From Coremacera marginata (taxonomy: Eukaryota > Arthropoda > Insecta > Diptera > Sciomyzidae), in contig OU612043.1 of NCBI GenBank assembly GCA_914767935.1, positions 207,239,690 through 207,303,689 on the forward strand: a stretch of 64,000 nt of DNA, given 5' to 3'. A program made the position numbers and the translations under genes. This document shows, piece by piece, positions 10,591 to 22,529 of the stretch. The first letter of the stretch is position 1, and the number at the start of each line of letters is the position of its first letter. The notes under the pieces are model-generated. The model was given only the letters and a program-made list of their open reading frames with translations, made no database searches and was not told where the DNA came from.

Positions 10591-10591
10591 A

Positions 10592-10597
10592 TTTATT
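10592..10597 (-). promoter_or_regulatory. Candidate poly(A) signal of beta-PheRS
   Basis: TTTATT on the plus strand reads AATAAA on the minus strand about 83 bases after the beta-PheRS stop codon. Spacing suits a short 3' UTR. The region is AT-rich, so chance occurrence is possible. Confidence 0.45.
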
Positions 10598-10679
10598 TAA
10601 TATATATCTGCAATTAACGCATTCGAAGGTAAAAAAATATTTCACAGATTGTGAGGTAAATTTAGCTGACTCAGCTTAT

Positions 10680-12708
10680 TTACACAAATGGCTCAATTGT
10701 GAATTCAACAACAGAACAGGGAGTTGTAAGTTCAAAAGCTTGCAGCACAGTAGGATGCAAAACACCAATTTTGCCTATTATTGTCTTATTGAGTATAACA
10801 TTTGCACAACGTCCTGGGAAATAGCTGGGATCTATTATGGAAATAAAAATTATAAAAACTGACATTGAAAAACGTTAACAGAACTACCTTCTGTTGCTTG
10901 TAAATAGTAGCCGCTGGTGGCATTTCCACTCTTCCATGGAACTTCCAAAAGTTGCATGACACGATCTAGCAATCCATGAACGATCTCAAAACCTGCAGAT
11001 TTATTACAGTTTATCACGCATAAACGGCGTTCGTTACGCGCACCTACTTCCGTGTCGTCATCGGCCACTACAATGTCGCTGATTTCAAACAACTTCAAAG
11101 GCAACGGCATTTTGCGATTCGCAACTAATGTCTTGAGCAGACCAGGGATCAATGAAGTGCGTACTACCTGAAACTCCAGCGTTTTAGGATTGGAAATGTG
11201 TACAGCTGGCATGCTTTCAATAGCTTTGTTCAGTTTACGTGAAATATCATCTCTAGAGCAGAGCGTAAAAGTAAGAGCTTCGGTAAAACCAGCCTGGGCC
11301 ACTTGTTCACGCAGCTGCTCGGTCAATTTGTTTAGAGGAAACTGCTTGGCAATGTGCATAAAATTTGGCAGCGATTTCTTGATGTTGTTGTAGCCAAAAG
11401 CGATGGCTACATCTTCATAAATATCGCAAGCATGAATGACATCATGACGCGTTGGTGGAATACTCACACTTATAATATCAGCATTCGCATCGCTTACATG
11501 TGCTTCGAGAAACATACGCGTCAGCATATCTGCAATTTTGCTAGGAGTCTCTAAAATACCAATAGCAGCATTAGCTTTCTTGGCCGAAATAATTTCGCTG
11601 CGGACCATCAATTCAGGATAGGTTACAACACTACCGTTCGGTTGTTCAACATCACATGGCTCAACTGTGAACTGAGCTGTGCAGTGTTTCGAAAACATGC
11701 ATACAATTGTATCCAGCACAACCTTGGCTTTGGTTAAATCAGTGGCAGTGCACTCAATAAAGACGTTACGGGTCTGCAAACTTATTTTGGAATGATCACC
11801 GTTGATCACAGGCGGCATTGATAACACAACGCCATTAGCATCATAGATAACTGGATACACAGGCGAGTCACGAATTATGGGCAAGTATTGCTTAAGTTGA
11901 GCGTGTGTTTTATAGAATTCCATTAATTGATGGCCGTTCAATTGCTTTGTTTGATTCAGTGGCACAAAGTTAATATCTTCAGGTTGTCGAGCCTTATAGC
12001 TGAACGGACCTTGTATGGAATCTAAATCGTGCGTGCCAATTGCCACAAGAGTGCGTTTGCGACAAATATTTTGATGTAATTTATCTTGCAAGTCGATAAA
12101 GCTGTCATAGGATGCCTGCGTGAACGTTATGTTTCGTAATACCGCGGCTACAGCAAACGGACGAATTTGTGCTGTTTCCGGTAAAATTTTAAGCTTTTGC
12201 CTTGCGGCTGGTTCAACTAACTTGAAATGTGGTGGCTTAATTCTGAAATATATATGTACATGTAGGGTACACAATTAGAAAGTAATTACTTTTCAAACTC
12301 ACTTTCCCTGGAATACAAGTAGACCGGTTACTAAACCCTCCATACAGAGCAAATCATAACGATTGGCTGGTATATCGATCCGATAGATTATCTCCTCGGA
12401 TGCATCAGCTGCAGCCGCAACATCATCGCCCTGCTCCTTACTTATCATTTGCTTCTCGGTTGTCTACAAGAATGTACAAATATTAAGAAGAGGTAATATA
12501 ACACTTTATAATTACTGCATTCTACCACTTCGTCCAGTTCCAGACCAAATGCAAAGCACAACTGCTGAAATTCATCATCAGCTACCAAAAACAACGAAAT
12601 CAGTTAATAACTTGGTACAATCCACTGCTTGCATTACGTGGTTCACTTACTATACTTCTTGCCCAGCTCTTCAAAGAGCAGATCACGCTTGACTCCAATT
12701 GTAGGCAT
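10680..12708 (-). CDS. beta-PheRS: Phenylalanyl-tRNA synthetase beta subunit, five exons
   Basis: Cytosolic PheRS is an alpha2beta2 enzyme that charges tRNA-Phe; this is the beta chain. Exons read on the minus strand are 12708-12651, 12581-12526, 12463-12303, 12242-10888 and 10831-10680. All four introns start GT and end AG, the phases agree, and the total is 1782 nt (593 codons plus TAA), close to the roughly 590 residues usual for eukaryotic beta chains. The start MPTIGVKRDLLFEELGKKY matches the family N-terminus. The B3/4 editing-type fold lies at about residues 130-280 (FVPLNQTKQLNG), the B5 domain at about 306-381 (IPPTRHDVIHACDIYEDVA), and the catalytic-like module follows to a C-terminus ending FELTTPCSVVEFTIEPFV. 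The last exon carries SYFPGRCANV, typical of the family. I see no frameshift or stop, so the gene looks intact. Family assignment is firm; splice sites are by eye. Confidence 0.95.
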
Positions 12709-14220
12709 TTTTATTCGAAGCACGGGTATCACCAAATCGCCAAAACCTTTCAGATCTGGACGTATCTAAGAACAGACCACAGGAAAAGAAACTGCACACG
12801 CAGTCGGACGGTGGTTATTGTCTGCGATTTTTGACGTTTTTCTTTGGTTCAAGTGGCCGGCTGCAGCCGTGGTAGTGGTTGCAGAGTTGCAGCACAATTT
12901 ACTTGTATACTATTTTTGGTACGTTTTTATTTGACAATACAATGTATGAAAGTAATAGTATGTTCAGACTGGTTTTCAAATGCGCATTTAGATGTTCGAA
13001 AAGTCGACCAAATGTCAAGTGTTCACGTTATTGAGTTCCTAAATTCTAATTTTTAAGCTGTCACACAAAGAGACATATATAATCTTAAGTTCGTTTTTCA
13101 TTTTAATATTTCGTTCATTTGTTACAGTTGAAAAATTCGACTCCTCTTAGATGCGGCCGTGGGCATAAATACAAAAATTAAGTAGAAAGGTGCGATTTAG
13201 ATTTTAAATAGTAAAACAGTTATTTATGTAATGAACACTTTTTTATTCACCAGTATTTTTTTCACTTCAATCTCACTTCAATTAATATGTTCTTTAATTC
13301 ACTGAAAATAAATTCGTTAAAATATGATGACATTTCATTTCAAATTGAATAGTTTGTCAAACGGAGCATGCAAGCGCCAAGAGGTAAAAACTGAAATGTG
13401 ATTTGAAAATTCGTTAACACTCCGAAGAAAACAATTTGATTTTCACAAATTACGGACCTGAGCATTAGAGGGTTAACAATAAAACTCTCACGAACATATA
13501 ATAGGTAAAACATATACTGAACTTAAAATACCGATTCTTAAATCAATTGGCATGATGTGTTATCATAATAGGCCTAGTACATCTTTTGGCATAGTACATT
13601 TACTAGTATTTCAACTAGTTTGCTACACTGCAGTGTTTTGTGTGTGTTTGAATATGTGCGCTGGTGATTTTGTAGTGAAGTAAAAATACTTCAAATTGAA
13701 TAACTCGGTGAATTTTCAACCGATTTCAAATAAATTTGCTGGATTAAGAATTAGATAAGTTTTTTATTGCTACTACAAAACAGGATAATTGATTCAAAAT
13801 ATGTCCACAAATTGATCTCAAAGTGAAAAAATATGAAAAATTTTAGGAAATTTTTAATCGTTTCATCATACAGATGAAGAATTACGCTTAAAACAATTTT
13901 TGAAAGAAGTTAATTTACATTTAGTTTCTGGTAGAACACTGGGAACGACTAGATATGGTTCAACCATTCATGTGATGTTTTCACGATTCGTAAATCATGT
14001 AACTTCCGATGTTCACGTGTTTAATAATGATGATGCTATTAATAAAATCCATTAATTGACACCATAATGAATTTATGTTTATATGTAAGTCATATATTTT
14101 AATATTTACGAAGTATACAATCGTTTCAGTAATATAAGAGATGCCATTATTCACCTAATTTGCCTTTTATATTCAAATCAAATTCGAGTTTTCTTTATTT
14201 CGAACAACTTTTATTTCGAA
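12709..14220. other. Upstream of beta-PheRS and intergenic
   Basis: The 5' UTR and promoter of beta-PheRS must lie in the first part, but I cannot place a start site. The rest is AT-rich and I see no convincing gene. The GC-richer 12844-12900 tract has no domain signature. Confidence 0.45.
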
Positions 14221-14224
14221 TTAC

Positions 14225-14430
14225 ATTCGGAGTTGAGAAAAGCGTGGAACTTCGTTCCTGATCGGGGTCCCCCGACCACGTGCATATGGAACCCTGTCTG
14301 TCTCTGTCGCTCTCACATGTGCGCGCACTAGCACACAACTAAAAGAACAGTGCAAGTGTTTTTTGACCGAAACTGGTACAGAGCGATGACAAAAAAACCC
14401 ACTTCCTCTTATATAAAATCTCATACTGTT
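14225..14430 (+). repeat. Dispersed repeat Q copy 1
   Basis: GTCTCTGTCGCTCTCACATG and CTAGCACACAACTAAAAGAA recur reversed at 32.15-32.25 kb (CACATGTGAGAGCGACAGAG). Family unknown. Confidence 0.55.
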
Positions 14431-14869
14431 GTGATAAGGTTTTCAAACTTTAGCAGCTATTGATTAGAGGCAAGCAAAGGTGCTTGCGACTGTTGTAGAG
14501 AACACTTGGCAGTATAAAACGACTTAATAAAAAAGAAACTTTTTTACATAAAATTTGGAGAAAATCGCTTTTGAACCAAAAATGTCTGTACAAAAAAAAA
14601 AATATTTTTTGAGTTTAATCAGCACTTATTTTTTAAGCGTTCAAAAACTTTAGTTAAGTTTACATTTTTATTGAAACTGAATAACTTTGTTTTCAAAAGT
14701 GTTTTAGAATCGTACTTAGCTATTGTACCTGTATAGTTTTTGCATAAGTGTTTTTATTTTAAAATTTAATTTTTTGAACATACTTTTTCTTCTAACAATT
14801 AGGGGGGGGAGATGAGAATATACCCCCAAACCCGCTTCCATACAGTTTTTTTTTTGTCCGATTCACGCT

Positions 14870-15070
14870 TTATATTTCTGGTCTAATAATAAAAAACATA
14901 TATTTATGATTGAAATTGGATTTATTGCTTCAAAATATTCTCCATGAAGATCAATACACTTTTGCATGCATTTGAATCAATTTTGGAAGCACTTTTCTAC
15001 TCTGATTGAGGCAACTACAAAATATGCGTTTTGAATCCAACAAACGCTTCTTCGGGTGTTGAAAATCGTT
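14870..15070 (-). pseudogene. Mariner-family transposase C-terminal remnant
   Basis: On the minus strand the translation has the pattern PxKRLLDSKR, then QSRVEKCFQN, FKCMQKCIDLHGEYFE. This resembles the C-terminal tail of mariner transposases, where a KCFxxWFxRMQKCIDLxGEYFE-like string precedes the stop. A stop replaces the expected Trp region, so it is dead. No catalytic triad is present. Confidence 0.5.
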
Positions 15071-15212
15071 AACCACTTAATTTTGTTTTTTAATTTCCGG
15101 GAATAAAAAAACCTTGATAACAGATGTTGTAAATTTGGTGCCCTTAGGTGTTACTGTTCCTAAGATCTTAACGGACACCAACCCGCACGAACGATTTTCT
15201 AGTATATAAAAA

Positions 15213-18200
15213 TCTCGTGTCATGTTTGTGCCCGAACTCCTCCGAAACGGCTCGACCAATTTTAATGAATTTGTTTTTGTATATTTGGTATGTATGAGAA
15301 TAGGTTGTAAAGTACTTTTCACAATGACAATGACAATGACAATGACAATAACAATAACAATAACAATAACAATAACAATAACAATAACAATAACAATAAC
15401 AATAACAATAACAATAACAATAACAATAACAATAACAATAACAATAACAATAACAATAACAATAACAATAACAATAACAATAACAATAACAATAACAATA
15501 ACAATAACAATAACAATAACAATAACAATAACAATAACAATAACAATAACAATAACAATAACAATAACAATAACAATAACAATAACAATAACAATAACAA
15601 TAACAATAACAATAACAATAACAATAACAATAACAATAACAATAACAATAACAATAACAATAACAATAACAATAACAATAACAATAACAATAACAATAAC
15701 AATAACAATAACAATAACAATAACAATAACAATAACAATAACAATAACAATAACAATAACAATAACAATAACAATAACAATAACAATAACAATAACAATA
15801 ACAATAACAATAACAATAACAATAACAATAACAATAACAATAACAATAACAATAACAATAACAATAACAATAACAATAACAATAACAATAACAATAACAA
15901 TAACAATAACAATAACAATAACAATAACAATAACAATAACAATAACAATAACAATAACAATAACAATAACAATAACAATAACAATAACAATAACAATAAC
16001 AATAACAATAACAATAACAATAACAATAACAATAACAATAACAATAACAATAACAATAACAATAACAATAACAATAACAATAACAATAACAATAACAATA
16101 ACAATAACAATAACAATAACAATAACAATAACAATAACAATAACAATAACAATAACAATAACAATAACAATAACAATAACAATAACAATAACAATAACAA
16201 TAACAATAACAATAACAATAACAATAACAATAACAATAACAATAACAATAACAATAACAATAACAATAACAATAACAATAACAATAACAATAACAATAAC
16301 AATAACAATAACAATAACAATAACAATAACAATAACAATAACAATAACAATAACAATAACAATAACAATAACAATAACAATAACAATAACAATAACAATA
16401 ACAATAACAATAACAATAACAATAACAATAACAATAACAATAACAATAACAATAACAATAACAATAACAATAACAATAACAATAACAATAACAATAACAA
16501 TAACAATAACAATAACAATAACAATAACAATAACAATAACAATAACAATAACAATAACAATAACAATAACAATAACAATAACAATAACAATAACAATAAC
16601 AATAACAATAACAATAACAATAACAATAACAATAACAATAACAATAACAATAACAATAACAATAACAATAACAATAACAATAACAATAACAATAACAATA
16701 ACAATAACAATAACAATAACAATAACAATAACAATAACAATAACAATAACAATAACAATAACAATAACAATAACAATAACAATAACAATAACAATAACAA
16801 TAACAATAACAATAACAATAACAATAACAATAACAATAACAATAACAATAACAATAACAATAACAATAACAATAACAATAACAATAACAATAACAATAAC
16901 AATAACAATAACAATAACAATAACAATAACAATAACAATAACAATAACAATAACAATAACAATAACAATAACAATAACAATAACAATAACAATAACAATA
17001 ACAATAACAATAACAATAACAATAACAATAACAATAACAATAACAATAACAATAACAATAACAATAACAATAACAATAACAATAACAATAACAATAACAA
17101 TAACAATAACAATAACAATAACAATAACAATAACAATAACAATAACAATAACAATAACAATAACAATAACAATAACAATAACAATAACAATAACAATAAC
17201 AATAACAATAACAATAACAATAACAATAACAATAACAATAACAATAACAATAACAATAACAATAACAATAACAATAACAATAACAATAACAATAACAATA
17301 ACAATAACAATAACAATAACAATAACAATAACAATAACAATAACAATAACAATAACAATAACAATAACAATAACAATAACAATAACAATAACAATAACAA
17401 TAACAATAACAATAACAATAACAATAACAATAACAATAACAATAACAATAACAATAACAATAACAATAACAATAACAATAACAATAACAATAACAATAAC
17501 AATAACAATAACAATAACAATAACAATAACAATAACAATAACAATAACAATAACAATAACAATAACAATAACAATAACAATAACAATAACAATAACAATA
17601 ACAATAACAATAACAATAACAATAACAATAACAATAACAATAACAATAACAATAACAATAACAATAACAATAACAATAACAATAACAATAACAATAACAA
17701 TAACAATAACAATAACAATAACAATAACAATAACAATAACAATAACAATAACAATAACAATAACAATAACAATAACAATAACAATAACAATAACAATAAC
17801 AATAACAATAACAATAACAATAACAATAACAATAACAATAACAATAACAATAACAATAACAATAACAATAACAATAACAATAACAATAACAATAACAATA
17901 ACAATAACAATAACAATAACAATAACAATAACAATAACAATAACAATAACAATAACAATAACAATAACAATAACAATAACAATAACAATAACAATAACAA
18001 TAACAATAACAATAACAATAACAATAACAATAACAATAACAATAACAATAACAATAACAATAACAATAACAATAACAATAACAATAACAATAACAATAAC
18101 AATAACAATAACAATAACAATAACAATAACAATAACAATAACAATAACAATAACAATAACAATAACAATAACAATAACAATAACAATAACAATAACAATA

Positions 18201-18667
18201 ACAATAACAATAACAATAACAATAACAATAACAATAACAATAACAATAACAATAACAATAACAATAACAATAACAATAACAATAACAATAACAATAACAA
18301 TAACAATAACAATAACAATAACAATAACAATAACAATAACAATAACAATAACAATAACAATAACAATAACAATAACAATAACAATAACAATAACAATAAC
18401 AATAACAATAACAATAACAATAACAATAACAATAACAATAACAATAACAATAACAATAACAATAACAATAACAATAACAATAACAATAACAATAACAATA
18501 ACAATAACAATAACAATAACAATAACAATAACAATAACAATAACAATAACAATAACAATAACAATAACAATAACAATAACAATAACAATAACAATAACAA
18601 TAACAATAACAATAACAATAACAATAACAATAACAATAACAATAACAATAATAATAACAATAACTAG
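15213..18667 (+). mobile_element. Helitron-like non-autonomous element carrying a giant microsatellite
   Basis: The head AAAAATCTCGTGTCATGTTT and GAACTCCTCCGAAACGGC matches, reversed, the short Helitron-like element at 45.25-45.37 kb (TCTCGTGTCACAATG). It begins TC after an A and ends CTAG before a T, as Helitrons do. There is no 3' hairpin; the microsatellite runs straight into CTAG. CTAGTATAT also occurs just upstream (15199), so a 9-bp direct repeat around the block is an alternative reading. Confidence 0.5.
15321..18662 (+). repeat. Hexanucleotide microsatellite, about 557 units
   Basis: Four ACAATG units (15321-15344) are followed by 551 ACAATA units (15345-18650), one ATAATA and one last ACAATA. 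The 6-bp register holds through the entire tract by line inspection. Because the unit is six bases, each frame stays open and gives two-residue or one-residue repeats (Thr-Ile, Val-Ile, Leu); these are not genes. Confidence 0.95.
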
Positions 18668-18810
18668 TATATTAGCACACATTAAAGAACACAAATGCAA
18701 ATAAACAGCTGCTTGTCATTTAATTCAATTTCGCAACGTTTCTTCGTGATTAGTTTTCTTTTTCATCATGGACCACATTTTGAACGATTTTAGCGTACAC
18801 TAAATCGCTA

Positions 18811-19460
18811 CAGTTTCCATCGCATATAAGGTTCTCTCAAGCGTATTGTGTGAAAGGTTAAAGCCGATTACAAAACCACTGATTGAACCTTATCAGTGTG
18901 GCTTTCGACCTGAAAAGTCCACCATAGACCAGATTTTTACTCTACGACAAATCCTGGAGAAAACCCACGAAAATTAAATTGACACACACCATCTCTTTGT
19001 CGATTTTAAAGCTGCGTTCGATAGCCCGAGAAGGGATTGCCTATACGCAACAATGTCTGAGTTCGGTATACCTGCTTTGCAGAATGACGTTGATTAAGTT
19101 GATTAGACTTTGCAGAATGACGTTGAGCAACACACGCAGCTCCGTCAAGGTAGGAAATGACCTCACCGAAACCTTCAATACCGAATGAGGTTTCAGGCAA
19201 GGCGATCCACTGTCTTGCGATCTCTTCAACATCATCATGGAGGGGATCGTACGAAAGGCCGGGTCAAGGCGAGGGTCGCTGGTCAACGACGACGAGGGAG
19301 ACCATGCCTCCGATGGATGGACCAGGCTGAGGAAGCCCTAACCGCTCTTGGTGTATCCGATTGGAGAAGGCGCGCGCAAATCAGAGGCGCCTGGCGAGAG
19401 CTGATGAGGTCGGCCGAAACCCGGACACGGGTTGTTACGGCCATCTAAGTATGTAAGTAA
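18811..19460 (+). pseudogene. RTE-like LINE, internally deleted 3' fragment (copy 3)
   Basis: Matches copy 1 from CATCGCATATAAGGTTCTCT to the 3' end, with TATCAGTGTGGCTTTCGACC and GTCGATTTTAAAGCTGCGTT. A TAA replaces CAA after CACGAAAA. A duplicated CTTTGCAGAATGACGTTGA follows. The middle from the YADD motif to near the 3' end is deleted (join at about 19261). The tail is TAAGTATGTAAGTAA. Confidence 0.85.
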
Positions 19461-22400
19461 ATCGGTACAGTTCTTACTAGATCGGTAACTAAGGATTGGA
19501 ACAGCATGACTTCACATAAATAGGTAGCTTGCCGATTTTTTCAAAGCAACGAGCTTAAGGTATTTCTTCTTATCTTCGTTCACTGCAAAAACTGCTTCCA
19601 TGCAAAGTGTGCTATATGCCTCACTGGCTAACATTGCCGGTTAACCTAAAAATTATTGTTGAAATTTTAGATCGATCAAATTTTAGTTTTCTAAATTTTG
19701 ATTCCTAAATCGTCTATTTCCAATTATTTAAAATATTTTGGGCTTACCGCCAAATAGTCTTCAGGCTTAGCATCAAAAATTCAATGCATTAAAAAAGCAT
19801 TCCTGTTAAGTAAGGGAACACAGTGTTATAAGATTCCATGCATATAAAACGAAAATATTTATGGCTCAATTAAATTCCACGAAAATCACGCGTGTTCTTT
19901 TTCACGCCCTAAATATCAGAGAATGCGGCTTGATTTGTTTTTGTATTTTTTTTCAAACGTTCTAATCGTTTACCACGTGGTCATAAGGCAGTCTAGGATA
20001 TAAATTTATGGTCGCAGCACAGGTCTATGGTTAACATGCGCGACCGAACCATCTACCCCTTTTTTGTTTGTTCTACTAAAACGGACGATAATCAATCTTT
20101 TGAAGGGTTAGACAAGGAGACAGACAAGCAGACAGAAACTCATACTTAAGAACATGCATGCTTTAAGGATATGCAAGGATATTTTAAGAAGTGATTCTTT
20201 TCGATATTTCATTAATATTCAAGCGGGGGCGTTGAGGATTGATTATGCAGTGGTTTTACATAAGCCTTGGCCTCGAAAAGTGACCTAAGCGTACCGACAG
20301 CTCTTAATTTATCGTTTATGGAGGCTCATTTTTAATGCGCGCCAGTACAGCAATTTAAAAATCAAGAAAATTAGAGAGCTCAAAAGAAGAGAGAGGAACA
20401 ATCCTAAGAGCTGAGGAAAGAACGGCGAAGTTCAACTTAAATGCTTTTTTTCCTACTCAATTAAGAATTTTCGTCAATACTAACAGACAAATTTATCAAA
20501 AATTGTTACCTTTGTTTTTTGTTGACATGGTCACTAAATGTGTTAGCCATTTGCGAGGCTTCCAAACGTAAACACCTTGTGGCTTATGTATTTATTAACG
20601 CTTCATTACATTCTTGGCCACACGCGCGCACGTCTCGACCATTGTGTGCAAAACTTTGTAGCATGACGCGCGCTGGTGTTCAACGTTTGCTGCCACATGT
20701 AGAAGAAAGCTATTCGAGTAGCTAATCATTATGACCAGACGTTAACGTGTATGCTTTAACTTGTCTCGCTATGTGTGTTTGTGTATACGGCTGCAGCTTT
20801 CTTTGATCGAAGACATCAAGAAAAAAAAAGGTCAAGATCACTTTTTTACTTCCGATTTTTTAGCTTTTCGTTTTTAGCACCTTGAATTCATCAGTTTTCA
20901 GTCATAAGATATAGACAGATGTTACATATTTTATTATATTTTGAATTTTTTTTTTTTTTGAATCCTTAAAAGATCGCTTAAACACTTTGTGTGGCCATTG
21001 TTTGGATATTGTTTAATTTTGGTGGACAGCTTGTGCCATTTTTTGTCACAAGAATTAATCCAGAATCAAGTCTGTGTATTTGAGAGATTAAAAATTTTCA
21101 AATCGTTTATGAAACAAGTGCTAACCAAGTGACACGATTGTCCCTTGTAAAACAAAAATCTGAAATTTCTGCGAAATTGCTTTGCATTGCATGGTTCTGT
21201 GCATCACTGTTGGACCCCACAACTTGTTCCCATATCAAGCATTCTTTATTGCTGTTGTTGTTTTATTTGTTATTCTTAAATTAGTTGTATCAGATTCTTA
21301 ACGCAATGTCAACAACTTCTGATGGGAGTCAATGTTATCGGATACGCGCCTTTCCACAACATCCACAACATCTTCTTGTACTTGAATATTTAATCAATAG
21401 TTTCGTTTTTTTTAATTTTATTTTGCTTTTTTTTTTTTTTTTTTTTGTCCTGTATGTTGTCGTCCTTCGATTGTTGAAAAAATTGAATTGAATTTTTTAA
21501 TTTTGTCTAGAAAAACATATCAATTTTCATTTAGTTGTCAGCTACTAACAACCAGTGAACAGGTAAAAAAACTCCTGACCCTTCTGAGAAAATAATTCGA
21601 AATCAGAATTGAATTAGAAATTGTTGGTACTTAGCCGCTTGGACTGTATGAAATAAAGTGCTCAACAATGATGTATGAGGTTTGATAAACCAACACAAAA
21701 CTCGCAGGACCAACGAAATTTTAAACTGTCTATTTTGTGTTTGATTTTATGTTTTGCTTCTTGTAGCTTGTATGATTTAAACACATTCTGTGCTACTGAA
21801 ACTTGTTGACAGCCATTGTCTAGTCTTTCACTTTCCTTGCGTTTATTCAAGGTTTATTTCGATTGACCTTTCTCATAGAAAAATACAAGTTCCATGTATT
21901 TTTATGGTTCTACCATATGAGTGCCAAGTTGATATTAGATTTAAGTCGTTCTTGTTAATCCTTAGAGATTTAAGTTTAACGTTTTCGTATTTCAACATTT
22001 TATCCAGAATCTGATGAGGGGGAAACAAAATATTTTCATTACGAGTATAAAGTACTCGTGAAGTTCTTTTTAGAGGCTTAGAACTTTGAATTGATATAAA
22101 ATATTAAAAAGATAATTTGTTGCCGTTAGTGCTTAAATATGATTACGGGCATGTGGGCGTTGCGTTGGATCAGATCACTTTTTTAAGCAATGGGGGTCGT
22201 ATCTCGGCAATAGTTCGCACAATGTCTTCCAATTCTTCTAAAGTTGCTGGTTTGTTTGCATAAAGATTCCTTTTCCACACAAGTTTTTTTCTTGAAAGCA
22301 AGTCGAGTTTGTAAGCGAGGGAGGAAGACGATAGGGGTCGGGTACGTACTTGCTCCTACCGGCAAGTTTCTTTTGTGCTGTTCTTTCTATGATGGTCACC

Positions 22401-22520
22401 CATTATTGGGTAAATATATTCGTACACGAAAACATAAAAGTTGAATGTAGATTGATATAATATTTTAATAATACATACAAAGATTTTTTGAGATCCATTT
22501 CAGTTTCACACCCGTGATCT
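19461..22520. other. Long intergenic stretch
   Basis: AT-rich, with T runs at about 20940 and 21430. No gene, TIR pair or tandem repeat that I can support. Confidence 0.5.
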
Positions 22521-22529
22521 TCTCTTCTG

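Noticed and set aside
10551..10862. 103-codon plus-strand frame over the beta-PheRS last exon
   Set aside because: Antisense to a well-supported exon and its intron; no independent support.
15077..18704. Reading frames of more than 1,100 codons on both strands
   Set aside because: They come from the hexanucleotide repeat, which is open in most frames; the products are two-residue or one-residue repeats.
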